Under the pieces are notes generated by a model. The model was given only the letters and a program-made list of their open reading frames with translations, made no database searches and was not told the DNA's origin. A stretch of 64,000 nucleotides of DNA from Ensifer adhaerens (GTDB taxonomy: Bacteria > Pseudomonadota > Alphaproteobacteria > Rhizobiales > Rhizobiaceae), in NCBI RefSeq assembly GCF_013283195.1, contig NZ_JABEKT010000001.1, positions 780,795-844,794 of the forward strand. The letters run 5' to 3'. Shown here piece by piece: positions 7,675-17,165 of the stretch. The position numbers and the translations under genes were made by a program. Positions within the stretch are counted from its first letter, which is position 1. The number at the start of each line of letters is the position of its first letter.

Positions 7675-8754
7675 ATGGTACTGCGCAATCCCGGAGTGAC
7701 CGATATCGCGGCGGCGCTGGACGAGCGTTCCGGTGAAATCTTCCGTCGCATCGTCGAAACCTATTTGAACAACGGCGAACCGCTCGGCTCCCGCAACCTT
7801 TCGCGGTTGCTGCCGATGTCGCTGTCGCCGGCTTCCGTGCGCAATGTGATGAGCGATCTCGAAGATCTCGGGCTCATCTATTCGCCGCATGTCAGCGCCG
7901 GTCGCCTGCCGACGCAGACGGGCCTGCGCTTCTTCGTCGATGCCTTCATGCAGGTCGGCAATCTCTCGGCCGAGGATCGTGCCTCGATCGACCGCCACGT
8001 GCGGCGCAGCGACCATACCCAGCCGGTCGACACGCTGCTGGCAGAGGCGAGCCAGATGCTGTCGGGCATGTCGCGCGGCGCTGGCCTTGTCATCACCGCC
8101 AAGAACGATCCCGTTCTCAAACATGTCGAATTCATCCGATTGGCGCCGACCAAGGCTCTCGCCGTGCTCGTCGGCGAGCACGATCAGGTCGAAAACCGCA
8201 TCATCGAGCTTCCTGCCGGCGTGACGAGCTCACAGCTGACGGAGGCCGCGAATTTCCTCAACGCCCATCTCGCCGGCCAGACGATCGGCGAGGTGCGCTC
8301 GCAGCTTGAAACGGTCAAGCAGACCGTGCGCAGCGAACTCGATGCGCTGTCGCAGGATCTGGTCGAGCGCGGGCTGGCGATCTGGTCGGGCAGCGAGGGC
8401 GATGAAAAGCCGGCACGGCTGATCGTGCGCGGCCGGGCGAACCTGCTCGAGGGTCTGGAGGGAACCGAGGATATCGACCGCCTGCGCATGCTGTTCGACG
8501 ACCTGGAAAAGAAGGACAGCCTGATCGAATTGCTCGATCTCGCCGAAAGCGGGCCGGGGGTGAGGATCTTCATCGGTTCGGAGAACAAGTTGTTTTCATT
8601 GTCCGGTTCTTCGCTGATCGTTGCGCCCTATCGCGACAGTGAGGATCGGATCGTCGGCGCCGTCGGCGTCATCGGTCCGACGCGGCTCAACTATTCGCGC
8701 ATCGTGCCGATGGTCGACTATACCGCGCAGCTGATGTCGCGGCTTTCGCGCTGA
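7675..8754 (+). CDS. hrcA: Heat-inducible transcription repressor HrcA
   Basis: A 359-residue HrcA repressor, which normally binds CIRCE operators of chaperone genes and whose folding depends on GroEL. The N-terminal winged-helix domain ([39 protein letters not shown]) is followed by the HrcA core ([41 protein letters not shown]) and the C-terminal [20 protein letters not shown] 7675 has GGAG 5 bases before it. I found no CIRCE-like inverted repeat in the 159-bp space shared with rph, so the target operators are probably elsewhere (groESL). grpE follows after 165 bp. Confidence 0.95.
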   Translation: MVLRNPGVTDIAAALDERSGEIFRRIVETYLNNGEPLGSRNLSRLLPMSLSPASVRNVMSDLEDLGLIYSPHVSAGRLPTQTGLRFFVDAFMQVGNLSAEDRASIDRHVRRSDHTQPVDTLLAEASQMLSGMSRGAGLVITAKNDPVLKHVEFIRLAPTKALAVLVGEHDQVENRIIELPAGVTSSQLTEAANFLNAHLAGQTIGEVRSQLETVKQTVRSELDALSQDLVERGLAIWSGSEGDEKPARLIVRGRANLLEGLEGTEDIDRLRMLFDDLEKKDSLIELLDLAESGPGVRIFIGSENKLFSLSGSSLIVAPYRDSEDRIVGAVGVIGPTRLNYSRIVPMVDYTAQLMSRLSR

Positions 8755-8787
8755 ACGAGCGCTTTTGGCCGCAGACAGCATTGAACC

Positions 8788-8816
8788 CTTGATTTTTCGG
8801 CCCTAAACCTCGATAT
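8788..8816 (+). promoter_or_regulatory. Candidate sigma-32 (RpoH) promoter of grpE
   Basis: CTTGAT (8788-8793), 17 bp, CGATAT (8811-8816), about 100 bp before the grpE start. It resembles the alphaproteobacterial heat-shock consensus of CTTG and a C-rich TAT -10 element. Positioned in the hrcA-grpE gap; inference from pattern only. Confidence 0.5.
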
Positions 8817-8919
8817 CGGCATCAAATCCAGTCACTGGGCATTTTCTCGCCATGCGGCCATCGTTGCGCGCGGGTGTGAAAATGCGAAAGACACGACAGA
8901 CGATACACCGGAGAACGTC

Positions 8920-9531
8920 ATGACCGACGAAACAAACAAGCACGGACACGAAGCTGCCGCCAACGACGAGGCAGACAACGCTACGCCCGAGGTTGTGGAA
9001 GCAGCGCCGGTTGCCGAACCCGATCCGCTGGAACTTGCCAGAGCCGAGAACAACGACCTGCGCGACAAGTATCTGCGGCTCGCCGCCGAAATGGACAACC
9101 TGCGTCGCCGCACCGAGCGCGACGTCAAGGATGCCAAGTCCTATTCGGTCGCAGGCTTTGCCCGCGACATGCTGGCCGTCTCCGACAATCTGCGCCGGGC
9201 GCTCGATGCCATTCCGGCGGAAGCCAAGGAAGCCGGCGAAACCGGCCTCAACGCTCTGATCGAAGGCGTCGAGATGACCGAGCGCGCCATGCTGTCGGCG
9301 CTCGAGCGCCACGGCGTGAAGAAGCTGGAGCCGGAAGGCCAGAAGTTCGATCCGAACTTCCACCAGGCCATGTTCGAAATCCCGAACGCCGATGTGCCGA
9401 ACAACACGGTACTGCAGGTCGTCCAGGCCGGCTACACCATCGGCGACCGCGTCCTGCGTCCGGCCATGGTCGGCGTGTCCAAGGGTGGCCCGAAGGCCGC
9501 CGCGACAGAGGGCGACAGCCCGGCGGCCTGA
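8920..9531 (+). CDS. grpE: Nucleotide exchange factor GrpE
   Basis: A 203-residue GrpE, the exchange factor that releases ADP from DnaK. An acidic, Ala/Glu-rich disordered N-terminus (1-40) leads into the long dimerising helix ([32 protein letters not shown]). The compact beta domain has the signature [21 protein letters not shown], then [19 protein letters not shown] and VGVSKG. GAGAACGTC precedes the ATG. It is separated from hrcA and closed by a strong terminator. dnaK and dnaJ are not in the window. Confidence 0.96.
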   Translation: MTDETNKHGHEAAANDEADNATPEVVEAAPVAEPDPLELARAENNDLRDKYLRLAAEMDNLRRRTERDVKDAKSYSVAGFARDMLAVSDNLRRALDAIPAEAKEAGETGLNALIEGVEMTERAMLSALERHGVKKLEPEGQKFDPNFHQAMFEIPNADVPNNTVLQVVQAGYTIGDRVLRPAMVGVSKGGPKAAATEGDSPAA

Positions 9532-9551
9532 GCTGCAGTCTGATCTGTTTC

Positions 9552-9583
9552 AACGCCGCGCGTCCCTTAGGACGCGCGGCGTT
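9552..9583 (+). terminator. Intrinsic terminator of grpE
   Basis: A perfect 14-bp stem, AACGCCGCGCGTCC / GGACGCGCGGCGTT, with a CTTA loop and a TTCGTTTT tail, 20 bases after the grpE stop. Confidence 0.9.
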
Positions 9584-9618
9584 TTCGTTTTCGGCGGTCC
9601 CGGCGATGCAGGCCGGTA

Positions 9619-10854
9619 TCAGCCAAACAGCTGCCGCAGGTGGTCGTTGAGGAAGCGTCCCTCCGGGTCAATTTTTGCCCGCAAGGCTCGGAAGTCGCCG
9701 GCGCGCGGATAGAGCGCTGTCACGTCGTCGGCGCCGAGGAAATGCAGCTTGCCCCAATGCGGTCGCGATCCGTACTGGCGCAGGATCGTGTCGACATCCT
9801 TCAAGTACTCCCAGTAATCCGTGCCCGGTTCGCCCGAGACCGATAGCGTGATCGAATCCTGCTCGTAGAACGGGCTGATCCAGCCGGTGTCGCCGGCCGT
9901 GAAGCGATACTCGATCGGGTAGATGCAGGTCGGATGCTTTTCCAGCATCAGCTTGCGCACGGCTTTGACGGCATCCTTGCCGTGGGCGACGGGCACCGCA
10001 TATTCCAGCTCGTGGAAATTCGGAACGTATTCGATCGGATAGATCTCCGAGGAATAGGCGATCTTCTCGAAGCCCTCCTCCATCGGCGGCCGGTCGGTGA
10101 TGTCGATCACCTTCATCTCGCAGACATCAGAGGTCTTGTCCGTCGTCGACACCGACGCGGTATCGGGCAGGCAATAGCAATGCCGGCTTTCGGGCACCGG
10201 GCACCAGAAGAAGCCGAAGTGCCGGTGCCTGGCGGCGAGTTCGTCGTGCTGCTCGATCATCTCGTCGAAAGTGCAGCGCCAGAGCTTTTCATGCAGGTTG
10301 TAGCTGTCCATCGCCTGCAGCGTGATCTCGGAGATGACGCCGAGCATGCCGATCGAAACACGCGCCGCCTCCAGGAGGTCGGGCGTGGTCTCGTCCACGA
10401 CGAGAACGCTGCCATCCGGCTGCACGAGCCGCATGCCGACGATCTGCGAGGCCATGTTGCCGAGCGTGGCCCCGGTGCCATGGGTGCCGGTGGTGAGCGC
10501 GCCCGCCAAGGCTTGGCTGTCGATGTCACCCTGGTTGATGAGCGAGAGACCGTTCGACTTCAGGACCTTGCCGAGCTGGTTGATGGTCGTGCCGGCCTTG
10601 ACGGCGACACGTTTGCGCGCCTGGTCGATATTGACGACGCCCTGCATGTTCGAGAGCGTCAGATGCAGCCCGCTGGTCAATGCCACCGGCGTAAAGGAAT
10701 GGCCGGAGCCGGCGCAGCGGACGTTGAGCCCCTGCGACGTTGCCTCGCGGACCATCTCGGCGAGCGCCGCCTCGCTCTCCGGCGCGCCGCGCTGGCGCAC
10801 GATGCATGATTGATTTCCGACCCAGTTACGCCAGTGGCCACCTGATTGAAGCAT
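9619..10854 (-). CDS. FAD-binding oxidoreductase, D-arabinono-1,4-lactone/L-gulonolactone oxidase family
   Basis: A 411-residue VAO-type flavoprotein. The PCMH FAD-binding domain (about 10-180) has GSGHSFTP with His52 in the position used for covalent FAD attachment in aldonolactone and alditol oxidases, plus TTINQLGKVL, GDIDSQALAGALTTGTHGTG. The C-terminal ALO domain holds YPIEYRFTAGD and the terminal HWGKLHFLGADDVTALYPRA. These enzymes oxidise sugar lactones or polyols with oxygen; the actual substrate here is unknown. ATG 10854 sits 7 bases after GGGGAGG; the open frame continues upstream only because the SDR gene is read in another frame. It lies 14 bp downstream of the SDR gene, so the two are likely co-transcribed. 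Confidence 0.88.
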   Translation of the reverse strand: MLQSGGHWRNWVGNQSCIVRQRGAPESEAALAEMVREATSQGLNVRCAGSGHSFTPVALTSGLHLTLSNMQGVVNIDQARKRVAVKAGTTINQLGKVLKSNGLSLINQGDIDSQALAGALTTGTHGTGATLGNMASQIVGMRLVQPDGSVLVVDETTPDLLEAARVSIGMLGVISEITLQAMDSYNLHEKLWRCTFDEMIEQHDELAARHRHFGFFWCPVPESRHCYCLPDTASVSTTDKTSDVCEMKVIDITDRPPMEEGFEKIAYSSEIYPIEYVPNFHELEYAVPVAHGKDAVKAVRKLMLEKHPTCIYPIEYRFTAGDTGWISPFYEQDSITLSVSGEPGTDYWEYLKDVDTILRQYGSRPHWGKLHFLGADDVTALYPRAGDFRALRAKIDPEGRFLNDHLRQLFG

Positions 10855-10868
10855 GTCTTTTCCTCCCC

Positions 10869-11636
10869 TCAGACCGCTGTGAAGCAATTGTCGACGAACA
10901 GATGCGTGCCGTTGACGAAGCTCGCCTCGTCGCTGGCAAGAAACAGTGCGGCGTTCGCCACTTCCTTCGGGTCGCACATGCGGCCCTGCTGGGCGGTAAT
11001 CGCTGCCTCCGACACGTCGACGCCGTATTTGCTGAGACCGACCAGTTCGCGCTTGCCGTGATCGGTGGCGATGAAGCCGGGGCAGACCGCGTTGCAGCGG
11101 ATGCCGCGGTCGCGGAATTCGACGGCGATGGCGCGGGCAAACATGTGGCAGGCGCCTTTGGTCGTATCGTAGAGAACCTCCATCGGCGTTGCGGCAACCG
11201 CCGAGATCGACGAGGTGCACACGATACTGCCCCCACCGGCGGCGAGCATGCCCGGCAGTACCGCCTTGGTCATCAGGAACATGCTGCGCACGTTGACGGC
11301 CATCAGCCGGTCCCACTCGTCCTCTTCCGTTTCGAGGAAGGGGCCGACTGCCAGGATGCCGGCGTGATTGAAGAGAACGGTGATCGCGCCGAAGGCCGCC
11401 TCGACCGCCTTGACTGCGGAACTGACCTCTGCCGAGACCGAGACATCCGCCGGCGCAAAGATCGCCTCGCCGCCGTTCGCACGGATGGCGGCGGCCACCT
11501 CTTCGCCTTTGCTGCGCGGCAGATCGACGATGCCGACCTTCGCACCTTCACGGGCGAAGAGTTCGGAGGCGGCAAGGCCGCAGCCTCCGGCCCCACCACT
11601 GATCAACGCCACTTTTCCCGAAAGCCGGCCTGCCAT
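10869..11636 (-). CDS. Short-chain dehydrogenase/reductase (SDR)
   Basis: A 255-residue classical SDR. The Rossmann cofactor motif is SGGAGGCG near residue 12 (Ser in place of the usual Thr). An Asp after beta-2 (VGIVDLPRS) suggests NAD(H) preference. NHAGI replaces the usual NNAG; the catalytic triad is in CTSSISAV and YDTTK. C-terminal GTHLFVDNCFTAV is typical of sugar and polyol dehydrogenases. Start 11636 (MAGRLSGK) has AAGGGGG about 6 bases upstream and is the usual family length. With the adjacent oxidase it may act on a sugar or polyol, which is inference. It diverges from the LuxR-type gene. Confidence 0.88.
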   Translation of the reverse strand: MAGRLSGKVALISGGAGGCGLAASELFAREGAKVGIVDLPRSKGEEVAAAIRANGGEAIFAPADVSVSAEVSSAVKAVEAAFGAITVLFNHAGILAVGPFLETEEDEWDRLMAVNVRSMFLMTKAVLPGMLAAGGGSIVCTSSISAVAATPMEVLYDTTKGACHMFARAIAVEFRDRGIRCNAVCPGFIATDHGKRELVGLSKYGVDVSEAAITAQQGRMCDPKEVANAALFLASDEASFVNGTHLFVDNCFTAV

Positions 11637-11772
11637 CGCATCCCCCTTGCGCTCAAGCGCCACACGGTCTCATGCGGCGATCTCTGTCCTCATGGGATGG
11701 ATTATTGTTGACGAAGTAGGGGCTGTCGATATCCCATGGGGGATACGCGGGCAGGGGGAGAGTTCGACGCGC

Positions 11773-12579
11773 ATGCTGGCTCGGGAATCGGCCGATATTT
11801 CGGCCCTGATCGGATTGATCGGAACGCAGGATTTCGGCGGCGCGCTCGACCGCATGCTGCGCTCGGTGGCAAGTTTCGACCTCTCGGTCGCCTTCGCCTA
11901 TCCCTATGACAAAAGGCCGATCGTGCTGCATGACGGTTATACGGCGAAGGTGTCCGCCAGCGCGCTTTCCGCCTATCTCGGCGGCGCCTATCTGCTCGAC
12001 CCGTTCTATGTCGCCTGTAGCGGCGGTCAGCCACCGGGGCTGTGGCGCATGCGCGAGCTTGCGCCGGACCAGTTCTTCCATTCGGATTTTTCAAGTTCGG
12101 CCGAAGTGCATCCCTGCATCTCGATGGAAAGCGGCGTTCTGGTCGAGGAGATCGGTTTCGTCATTCCGCTCGATGACCAGGTCCAGGCGACGTATTCGCT
12201 GATGCGCGGTCGCGGCGCCGCGCCGTTCACCGACGCCGAGCTGGCGAGCCTGAGGATCTACGAGCCGATCGTCAGGGAGGCCGTGCGGTCGAACTGGCGC
12301 CAGCAGAGTGAAGTCGTCGCGGCGGCACCTCGGGACGACGACGCGATCGAGACCGCGTTCGACAGTCTCTGTGCCGACCGCCTGACCCGGCAGCAGCGCA
12401 ACATCGTGCGGCTGATCCTGCGGGGGCATAGCAACCTGTCGATCGGCAAGACGATGAACATCGCCGAAGGAACCGTCCGCATTCACCGCAAGAACATTTA
12501 CCGCCGGCTCGGTATTTCGAGCCAAGGCGCCCTGTTTCGGATTTTCATAGATCATCTGAACCGCCGGCAGATTTACTGA
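11773..12579 (+). CDS. LuxR-type HTH transcriptional regulator
   Basis: A 268-residue regulator with a C-terminal LuxR/FixJ helix-turn-helix (about 200-262: RLTRQQRNIVRLILRGHSNL, IAEGTVRIHRKNIYRRLG). The N-terminal 190 residues match no domain I recognise; they lack the receiver and clear acyl-homoserine-lactone motifs, although the DFSSSAEVHPCISMESGVLV region could be a ligand-sensing fold. Start 11773 lies 12 bases after AGGGGGAG; ATG 11692 is an alternative adding 27 residues. Divergent from the SDR-oxidase pair by 136 bp, so it probably regulates those genes. Confidence 0.8.
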   Translation: MLARESADISALIGLIGTQDFGGALDRMLRSVASFDLSVAFAYPYDKRPIVLHDGYTAKVSASALSAYLGGAYLLDPFYVACSGGQPPGLWRMRELAPDQFFHSDFSSSAEVHPCISMESGVLVEEIGFVIPLDDQVQATYSLMRGRGAAPFTDAELASLRIYEPIVREAVRSNWRQQSEVVAAAPRDDDAIETAFDSLCADRLTRQQRNIVRLILRGHSNLSIGKTMNIAEGTVRIHRKNIYRRLGISSQGALFRIFIDHLNRRQIY

Positions 12580-12614
12580 CGGCCAGATTTACTGACCGCA
12601 GGTGCGGTGGTTGC

Positions 12615-13079
12615 TCAGGCAGCGTGCGAGGTCGTGTCCTCGTTGAGCAGCGTGTAGATCGCGTTGGCGGAATCGCTCGATCGGATCTTTGCCACCATAT
12701 CGTGGTCACGCAGCACTCGGGCGATGCGCGAGAGTGCCTTGAGATGGTCGGCGCCGGCGCCTTCGGGCGCAAGCAGCAGGAAGACGAGGTCGACAGGCTG
12801 GTCGTCGAGGGCTTCGAAATCCACCGGCGTGTCCAACCGGGCAAAGATCCCGATGATCGACGGCAGGTTGTTCAGCTTGCCGTGGGGAATGGCGATGCCG
12901 TTGCCGACCCCGGTGGAGCCGAGCCGTTCGCGCTGCAGGATGACATCGAAGATTTCGCGCTCTGGGAGCCCGGTGATCTTTGCCGCTTTTGCCGCCAATT
13001 CCTGAAGGAGCTGTTTTTTCGAGTTGGCCCTCATGGCCGGGATGATCGCATTTTGGTGCAGTAGACCTGCCAATGCCAT
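12615..13079 (-). CDS. ptsN: Nitrogen-PTS EIIA component PtsN
   Basis: A 154-residue EIIA-Ntr protein, the terminal phosphoacceptor of the PTS-Ntr chain. The phosphorylation site His66 is in GNGIAIPHGKLN, the fructose-type EIIA signature, and the C-terminal part carries PEGAGADHLKALSRIARVLR. In rhizobia PTS-Ntr output affects ATP-dependent transport and potassium/nitrogen responses. ATG 13079 follows GAGGA by 7 bases. Location downstream of hpf and rpoN on the same strand is the conserved arrangement of this locus. Confidence 0.95.
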   Translation of the reverse strand: MALAGLLHQNAIIPAMRANSKKQLLQELAAKAAKITGLPEREIFDVILQRERLGSTGVGNGIAIPHGKLNNLPSIIGIFARLDTPVDFEALDDQPVDLVFLLLAPEGAGADHLKALSRIARVLRDHDMVAKIRSSDSANAIYTLLNEDTTSHAA

Positions 13080-13216
13080 TCTTTTGTCCTCGTTCGCCGG
13101 TTAGAGCCGGACAACATCATCACAAATGCGTCGCAATGGCTCTAACCATCTTTGTCTTGGCGGGTCCCATGCACAGAAAAGTCGTATTTTCCGGCCTGTC
13201 CGCTGATTGAAGTGGA

Positions 13217-13242
13217 GGGAACGCCGGCACACCGGCGCTCCC
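13217..13242. terminator. Hairpin downstream of hpf
   Basis: GGGA-A-CGCCGG / CCGGCG-CTCCC with a CACA loop and one mismatch lies 10 bases past the hpf stop, before ptsN. Only the plus side has a T-rich flank (CTTTTCC), so its role for the leftward hpf transcript is uncertain. Confidence 0.45.
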
Positions 13243-13251
13243 CTTTTCCAC

Positions 13252-13821
13252 TCATCCCTTGATATTGGCAGCGTCAATCCAGCCAATGTTTCCGTCGTTG
13301 CGTCTGTAGACGATATTCAACTCTGCCTTGCCGGGCGTCCGGAACATCAGGACAGGCTCGTCCGTCATGTCGAGCGCCATCACAGCGCTCGCGACAGACA
13401 TCGTCCTCAATTGTTTCGAACTCTCGGCAACGATCGTCGGTGCGTAATCCTCGGGGACTTCATCATCCTCGAACGGCACCGAGTCCATCACTGTATAAGC
13501 CACCTCGGTACCTTGACCATTACCGTTGTGGTGGTCCTTGAGCTTGCGCTTGTAGCGACGAAGGCGCTTTTCGATGCGCTCCGACGCTGCGTCAAAGGCA
13601 GCCTGAGGGTCGTTCGCCTGTCCGCTCGCCTGCATAACCACGCCCGTATCGAGATGAAGCTTGCAGTCGGCGCTAAATCGCGGCCCAGACTTTTCCACAG
13701 TGACCTGGCTTGAATATCCTCCGTCGAAATATTTGGTAACGGCCTGCTCGATCTGGTCGCCAATGCGGGCGCGGAACGAATCGCCGATTTCCATTTGTTT
13801 ACCGGATACACGCACACTCAT
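13252..13821 (-). CDS. hpf: Ribosome hibernation-promoting factor, long form
   Basis: A 189-residue long-form HPF/YvyD. The N-terminal S30AE domain (MSVRVSGKQMEIGDSFRARI through AASERIEKRLRRYKRKLKDH) binds the ribosome decoding centre. A linker leads to the C-terminal dimerisation domain with TDEPVLMFRTPGKAELNIVY, ending RRNDGNIGWIDAANIKG. Long HPF generates 100S ribosome dimers in stationary phase. ATG 13821 follows GAGAGGAAAC. Transcribed from its own candidate promoter (13974-14002), between rpoN and ptsN. Confidence 0.95.
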   Translation of the reverse strand: MSVRVSGKQMEIGDSFRARIGDQIEQAVTKYFDGGYSSQVTVEKSGPRFSADCKLHLDTGVVMQASGQANDPQAAFDAASERIEKRLRRYKRKLKDHHNGNGQGTEVAYTVMDSVPFEDDEVPEDYAPTIVAESSKQLRTMSVASAVMALDMTDEPVLMFRTPGKAELNIVYRRNDGNIGWIDAANIKG

Positions 13822-13973
13822 GGAGTTTCCTCTCTATTTCGTGATTTGCGCAGCCAGTCTATTCCAAGCGCCCCCGTCATCCAAGCCTTTCACGCTTGCG
13901 GAAGCCTCTGTGTCGCACCTGCCGGTCGTACCGGCCGCTCGAGGAAGACCGTGTCCTCGGCAATTGCGGCGGG

Positions 13974-14002
13974 CTCATATCCCCTGCGTCGCGGAGAGTC
14001 AA
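13974..14002 (-). promoter_or_regulatory. Candidate sigma-70 promoter of hpf
   Basis: Read leftward: TTGACT (14002-13997), 17-bp spacer, TATGAG (13979-13974). It would give a leader of about 145 nt before the hpf ATG. Confidence 0.55.
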
Positions 14003-14013
14003 TCGAAGGTCGC

Positions 14014-14037
14014 AAAAAAGTTAACGCGCCTTAACTT
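14014..14037 (-). terminator. Intrinsic terminator of rpoN
   Basis: Read leftward: AAGTTAA, loop GGCGCG, TTAACTT, then TTTT, 22 bases past the rpoN stop. Stem is AT-rich but perfect with a good U-tract. Confidence 0.75.
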
Positions 14038-14059
14038 AAAGGCGGCTCTTTTGATGGGT

Positions 14060-15619
14060 TCAGAAGCCCGACACCTTGGCCATCGCCCGCTTTTCCCGGC
14101 GTCGCTGGACGGAGGAGGGGATGTTCATCGCCTCGCGGTATTTCGCAACCGTACGGCGCGCGATATCGATGCCGGCTTGCTTGAGGCTGTCGACGATATC
14201 GTCGTCGGACAGCACGGCGTCGGCCCTTTCCTCATGGATCATCGTGCGGATGCGATGACGCACGGTCTCGGCCGAATGGCTGTCGCCGCCCTCGGCCGAG
14301 CTGATCGAGACGGTGAAGAAATATTTCAATTCGAACAGCCCGCGCGGCGTCAGCATGTACTTGTTCGAGGTGACGCGGCTGACCGTCGACTCGTGCATCT
14401 TGATAGCGTCCGCGACGGTTTTCAGGTTCAAGGGCCGCAGATGCCCGACGCCGTGGACGAGGAACGCGTCCTGCTGACGAACGATCTCGGTGGCGACCTT
14501 CATGATCGTCTTGGCGCGTTGATCGAGACTGCGGGTGAGCCAGTTGGCGGTCTGCAGGCACTCGTTGAGAAAGGCCTGGTCGGCGCTGTTCTTTTCGGTG
14601 CCGCGTGACACTGACGTGAAATAGGCCTGATTGACGAGGACCCTCGGCAGGGCGTCCGGATTAAGCTCTATGAGCCAGGTTCCATCAGGTGCTGCGCGCA
14701 CGACGATATCGGGAACGATTGCTTCGCTGACGCTGGTCTCGAAGCTCGTTCCCGGCTTCGGGTCGAGTTTGCGGATCTCGGCCAGCATGTCGATCAGGTC
14801 TTCTTCGTCGACGCCGCAGATTTTCTTGAGACTGGCGAAGTCGCGCCGCGCCAGAAGCTCCAGGTTGGCGACGAGAGCCTCCATCGCCGGATCGAGGCGA
14901 TCGCGAAGGCGCAGCTGGATGGCGAGACATTCGCTGAGCGTGCGCGCAAACACGCCTGGCGGGTCGAACTGCTGCAGGGTAAGGAGGACGCGCATCACGT
15001 CGGCATCATCAGCGCCGAGGCGTTCGGTGACCTCGCCGAGGTCGGCCTGGAGATAGCCTGCCTCGTCGAGCTGGTCGATCAAGTGCTGGGCGATCAGCCG
15101 ATCGGATGCGGCGGAGAGCGCAAAGGGCAGTTGCTCCAGCAGCGTCTCGCGCAGACTTTTGCGACTGGCGACGAAGTCGTCGAAATCGTAGTCGCCGCCT
15201 TCGCCGCTGCCGGGCATGGACTTCCATTGGCCGAGCAGTTCCGGCGCGTCGGCGCGTTGTGGCGCTGTGTCGTCCTGGTAGATGTTGCCGAAGTCCGCGT
15301 CGAGCTGTTCGTTGAGCCGCTCGCCCCCGGTTGCCATGGCGTTGTCGTAGAGGTCTCGCTGGCCGGGCGCTTCCTCCGCTCCACCGAAATCGTCGCCGGA
15401 TCCGGATGTCGGCTCTTCGCGGCTGCCGTGTTCGGAACTGCCGCCGAAGTCGTCGTCATTGCCCTGAAGCTCGAGCAACGGGTTCTTCTCGACTTCCTGC
15501 GCGATGAACTGGTTGAGTTCCAGATGCGTCATCTGCAGCAGCTGAATCGATTGCATCAGCTGCGGGGTCATGACCAGCGACTGGGACTGGCGCAGATGAA
15601 GGCTGGCCGACAATGCCAT
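14060..15619 (-). CDS. rpoN: RNA polymerase sigma-54 factor
   Basis: A 519-residue sigma-54. Region I is the Gln/Leu-rich activator-responsive N-terminus (LRQSQSLVMTPQLMQSIQLL, NQFIAQEVEKNPLLEL). An acidic region II (about 52-125) is followed by the core-binding domain, the HTH and the RpoN box ARRTVAKYREAMNIPSS near the C-terminus that reads the -24 element. In rhizobia it serves nitrogen assimilation, C4-dicarboxylate uptake and symbiotic nitrogen fixation together with bEBP activators. Start 15619 is at the conserved N-terminus. The leader carries a 7-bp hairpin ACCGGAC/GTCCGGT. Confidence 0.97.
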   Translation of the reverse strand: MALSASLHLRQSQSLVMTPQLMQSIQLLQMTHLELNQFIAQEVEKNPLLELQGNDDDFGGSSEHGSREEPTSGSGDDFGGAEEAPGQRDLYDNAMATGGERLNEQLDADFGNIYQDDTAPQRADAPELLGQWKSMPGSGEGGDYDFDDFVASRKSLRETLLEQLPFALSAASDRLIAQHLIDQLDEAGYLQADLGEVTERLGADDADVMRVLLTLQQFDPPGVFARTLSECLAIQLRLRDRLDPAMEALVANLELLARRDFASLKKICGVDEEDLIDMLAEIRKLDPKPGTSFETSVSEAIVPDIVVRAAPDGTWLIELNPDALPRVLVNQAYFTSVSRGTEKNSADQAFLNECLQTANWLTRSLDQRAKTIMKVATEIVRQQDAFLVHGVGHLRPLNLKTVADAIKMHESTVSRVTSNKYMLTPRGLFELKYFFTVSISSAEGGDSHSAETVRHRIRTMIHEERADAVLSDDDIVDSLKQAGIDIARRTVAKYREAMNIPSSVQRRREKRAMAKVSGF

Positions 15620-15761
15620 GCGGACCTGAAACTCCCGACGAAATCTCCACCGGACGCGTCATTGGACGGTCCGGTTTTTCATTTGGCCCAAAAATTGCTT
15701 ATTGGAGGGGTTTGGTCAAGCGCGACCGTGGCCGAGATATCGGATTCGCCCACGGATCACG

Positions 15762-16580
<819 letters not shown>

Positions 16581-16593
16581 GAGCGGATCTACG

Positions 16594-17151
16594 TCAGTTC
16601 TTTTTCTGCGACTTCGGGTCGAGCTGGATCTGCACCCGACCACCACAGGCGTCGAGCTGCGCTTCGCCCGTGTTCATCTGCACATTCAACTGGCAACCGA
16701 CGAACACATTCTTGCCTTCCGACAGCACGACCTTGTCGCCCTTCAGGACGAAGGTCTGCTTGGTCATGTCGAACTCGCCGCTGTCGGCGGTCGCCTGCTG
16801 CGTGCCGGAGCTCAGGAAGACGCGCTGGCTGACCTCGATGCGGTCGATGTCGGCGTCGCCGCTCGAAACCGAGCCGCCACCGGACTTGTAGAAGACCGTC
16901 ATGCTGCCGGCCTGCAGCGTCGTGGTGCCCTGTACGACCTTGACGTTGCCGGTGAAGATCGCCTTGCTTTCCGGATCCTTGATTTCAAGCTTGTCGCTTT
17001 CGATCTGGATCGGCTTGTCGTTCGACAGTTCGAGGCCCTTCATCTTGCTCGATGTGGCCTGGGCTGAAGCGCCCGAAACAATCATCAATGCGCCGATGCC
17101 GGCAACGGCCAGGCTGGCTGAAATCCTGAAAAAAGTAGCGGGTACCGACAT
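16594..17151 (-). CDS. lptA: LPS transport periplasmic protein LptA
   Basis: A 185-residue OstA-like periplasmic protein bridging the inner and outer membranes for LPS. A signal peptide (about 1-30, cleavage near GASAQA) precedes the beta-jellyroll (LELSNDKPIQIESDKLEIKD, AIFTGNVKVVQGTTTLQAGS, TFVLKGDKVVLSEGKNVFVG). It sits 14 bp behind lptC and 13 bp before lptB, the standard lptC-lptA-lptB operon. Confidence 0.92.
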   Translation of the reverse strand: MSVPATFFRISASLAVAGIGALMIVSGASAQATSSKMKGLELSNDKPIQIESDKLEIKDPESKAIFTGNVKVVQGTTTLQAGSMTVFYKSGGGSVSSGDADIDRIEVSQRVFLSSGTQQATADSGEFDMTKQTFVLKGDKVVLSEGKNVFVGCQLNVQMNTGEAQLDACGGRVQIQLDPKSQKKN

Positions 17152-17165
17152 GGATGCACCAGATC

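Noticed and set aside
6782-8181. Long upstream extensions of the VOC and rph frames
   Set aside because: They run antisense or out of frame over rph and hrcA; conserved N-termini fix the starts at 6781 and 7515.
10855-11316. N-terminal extension of the flavin oxidase into the SDR gene
   Set aside because: It is an out-of-frame reading of the SDR coding sequence; ATG 10854 has an excellent ribosome-binding site.
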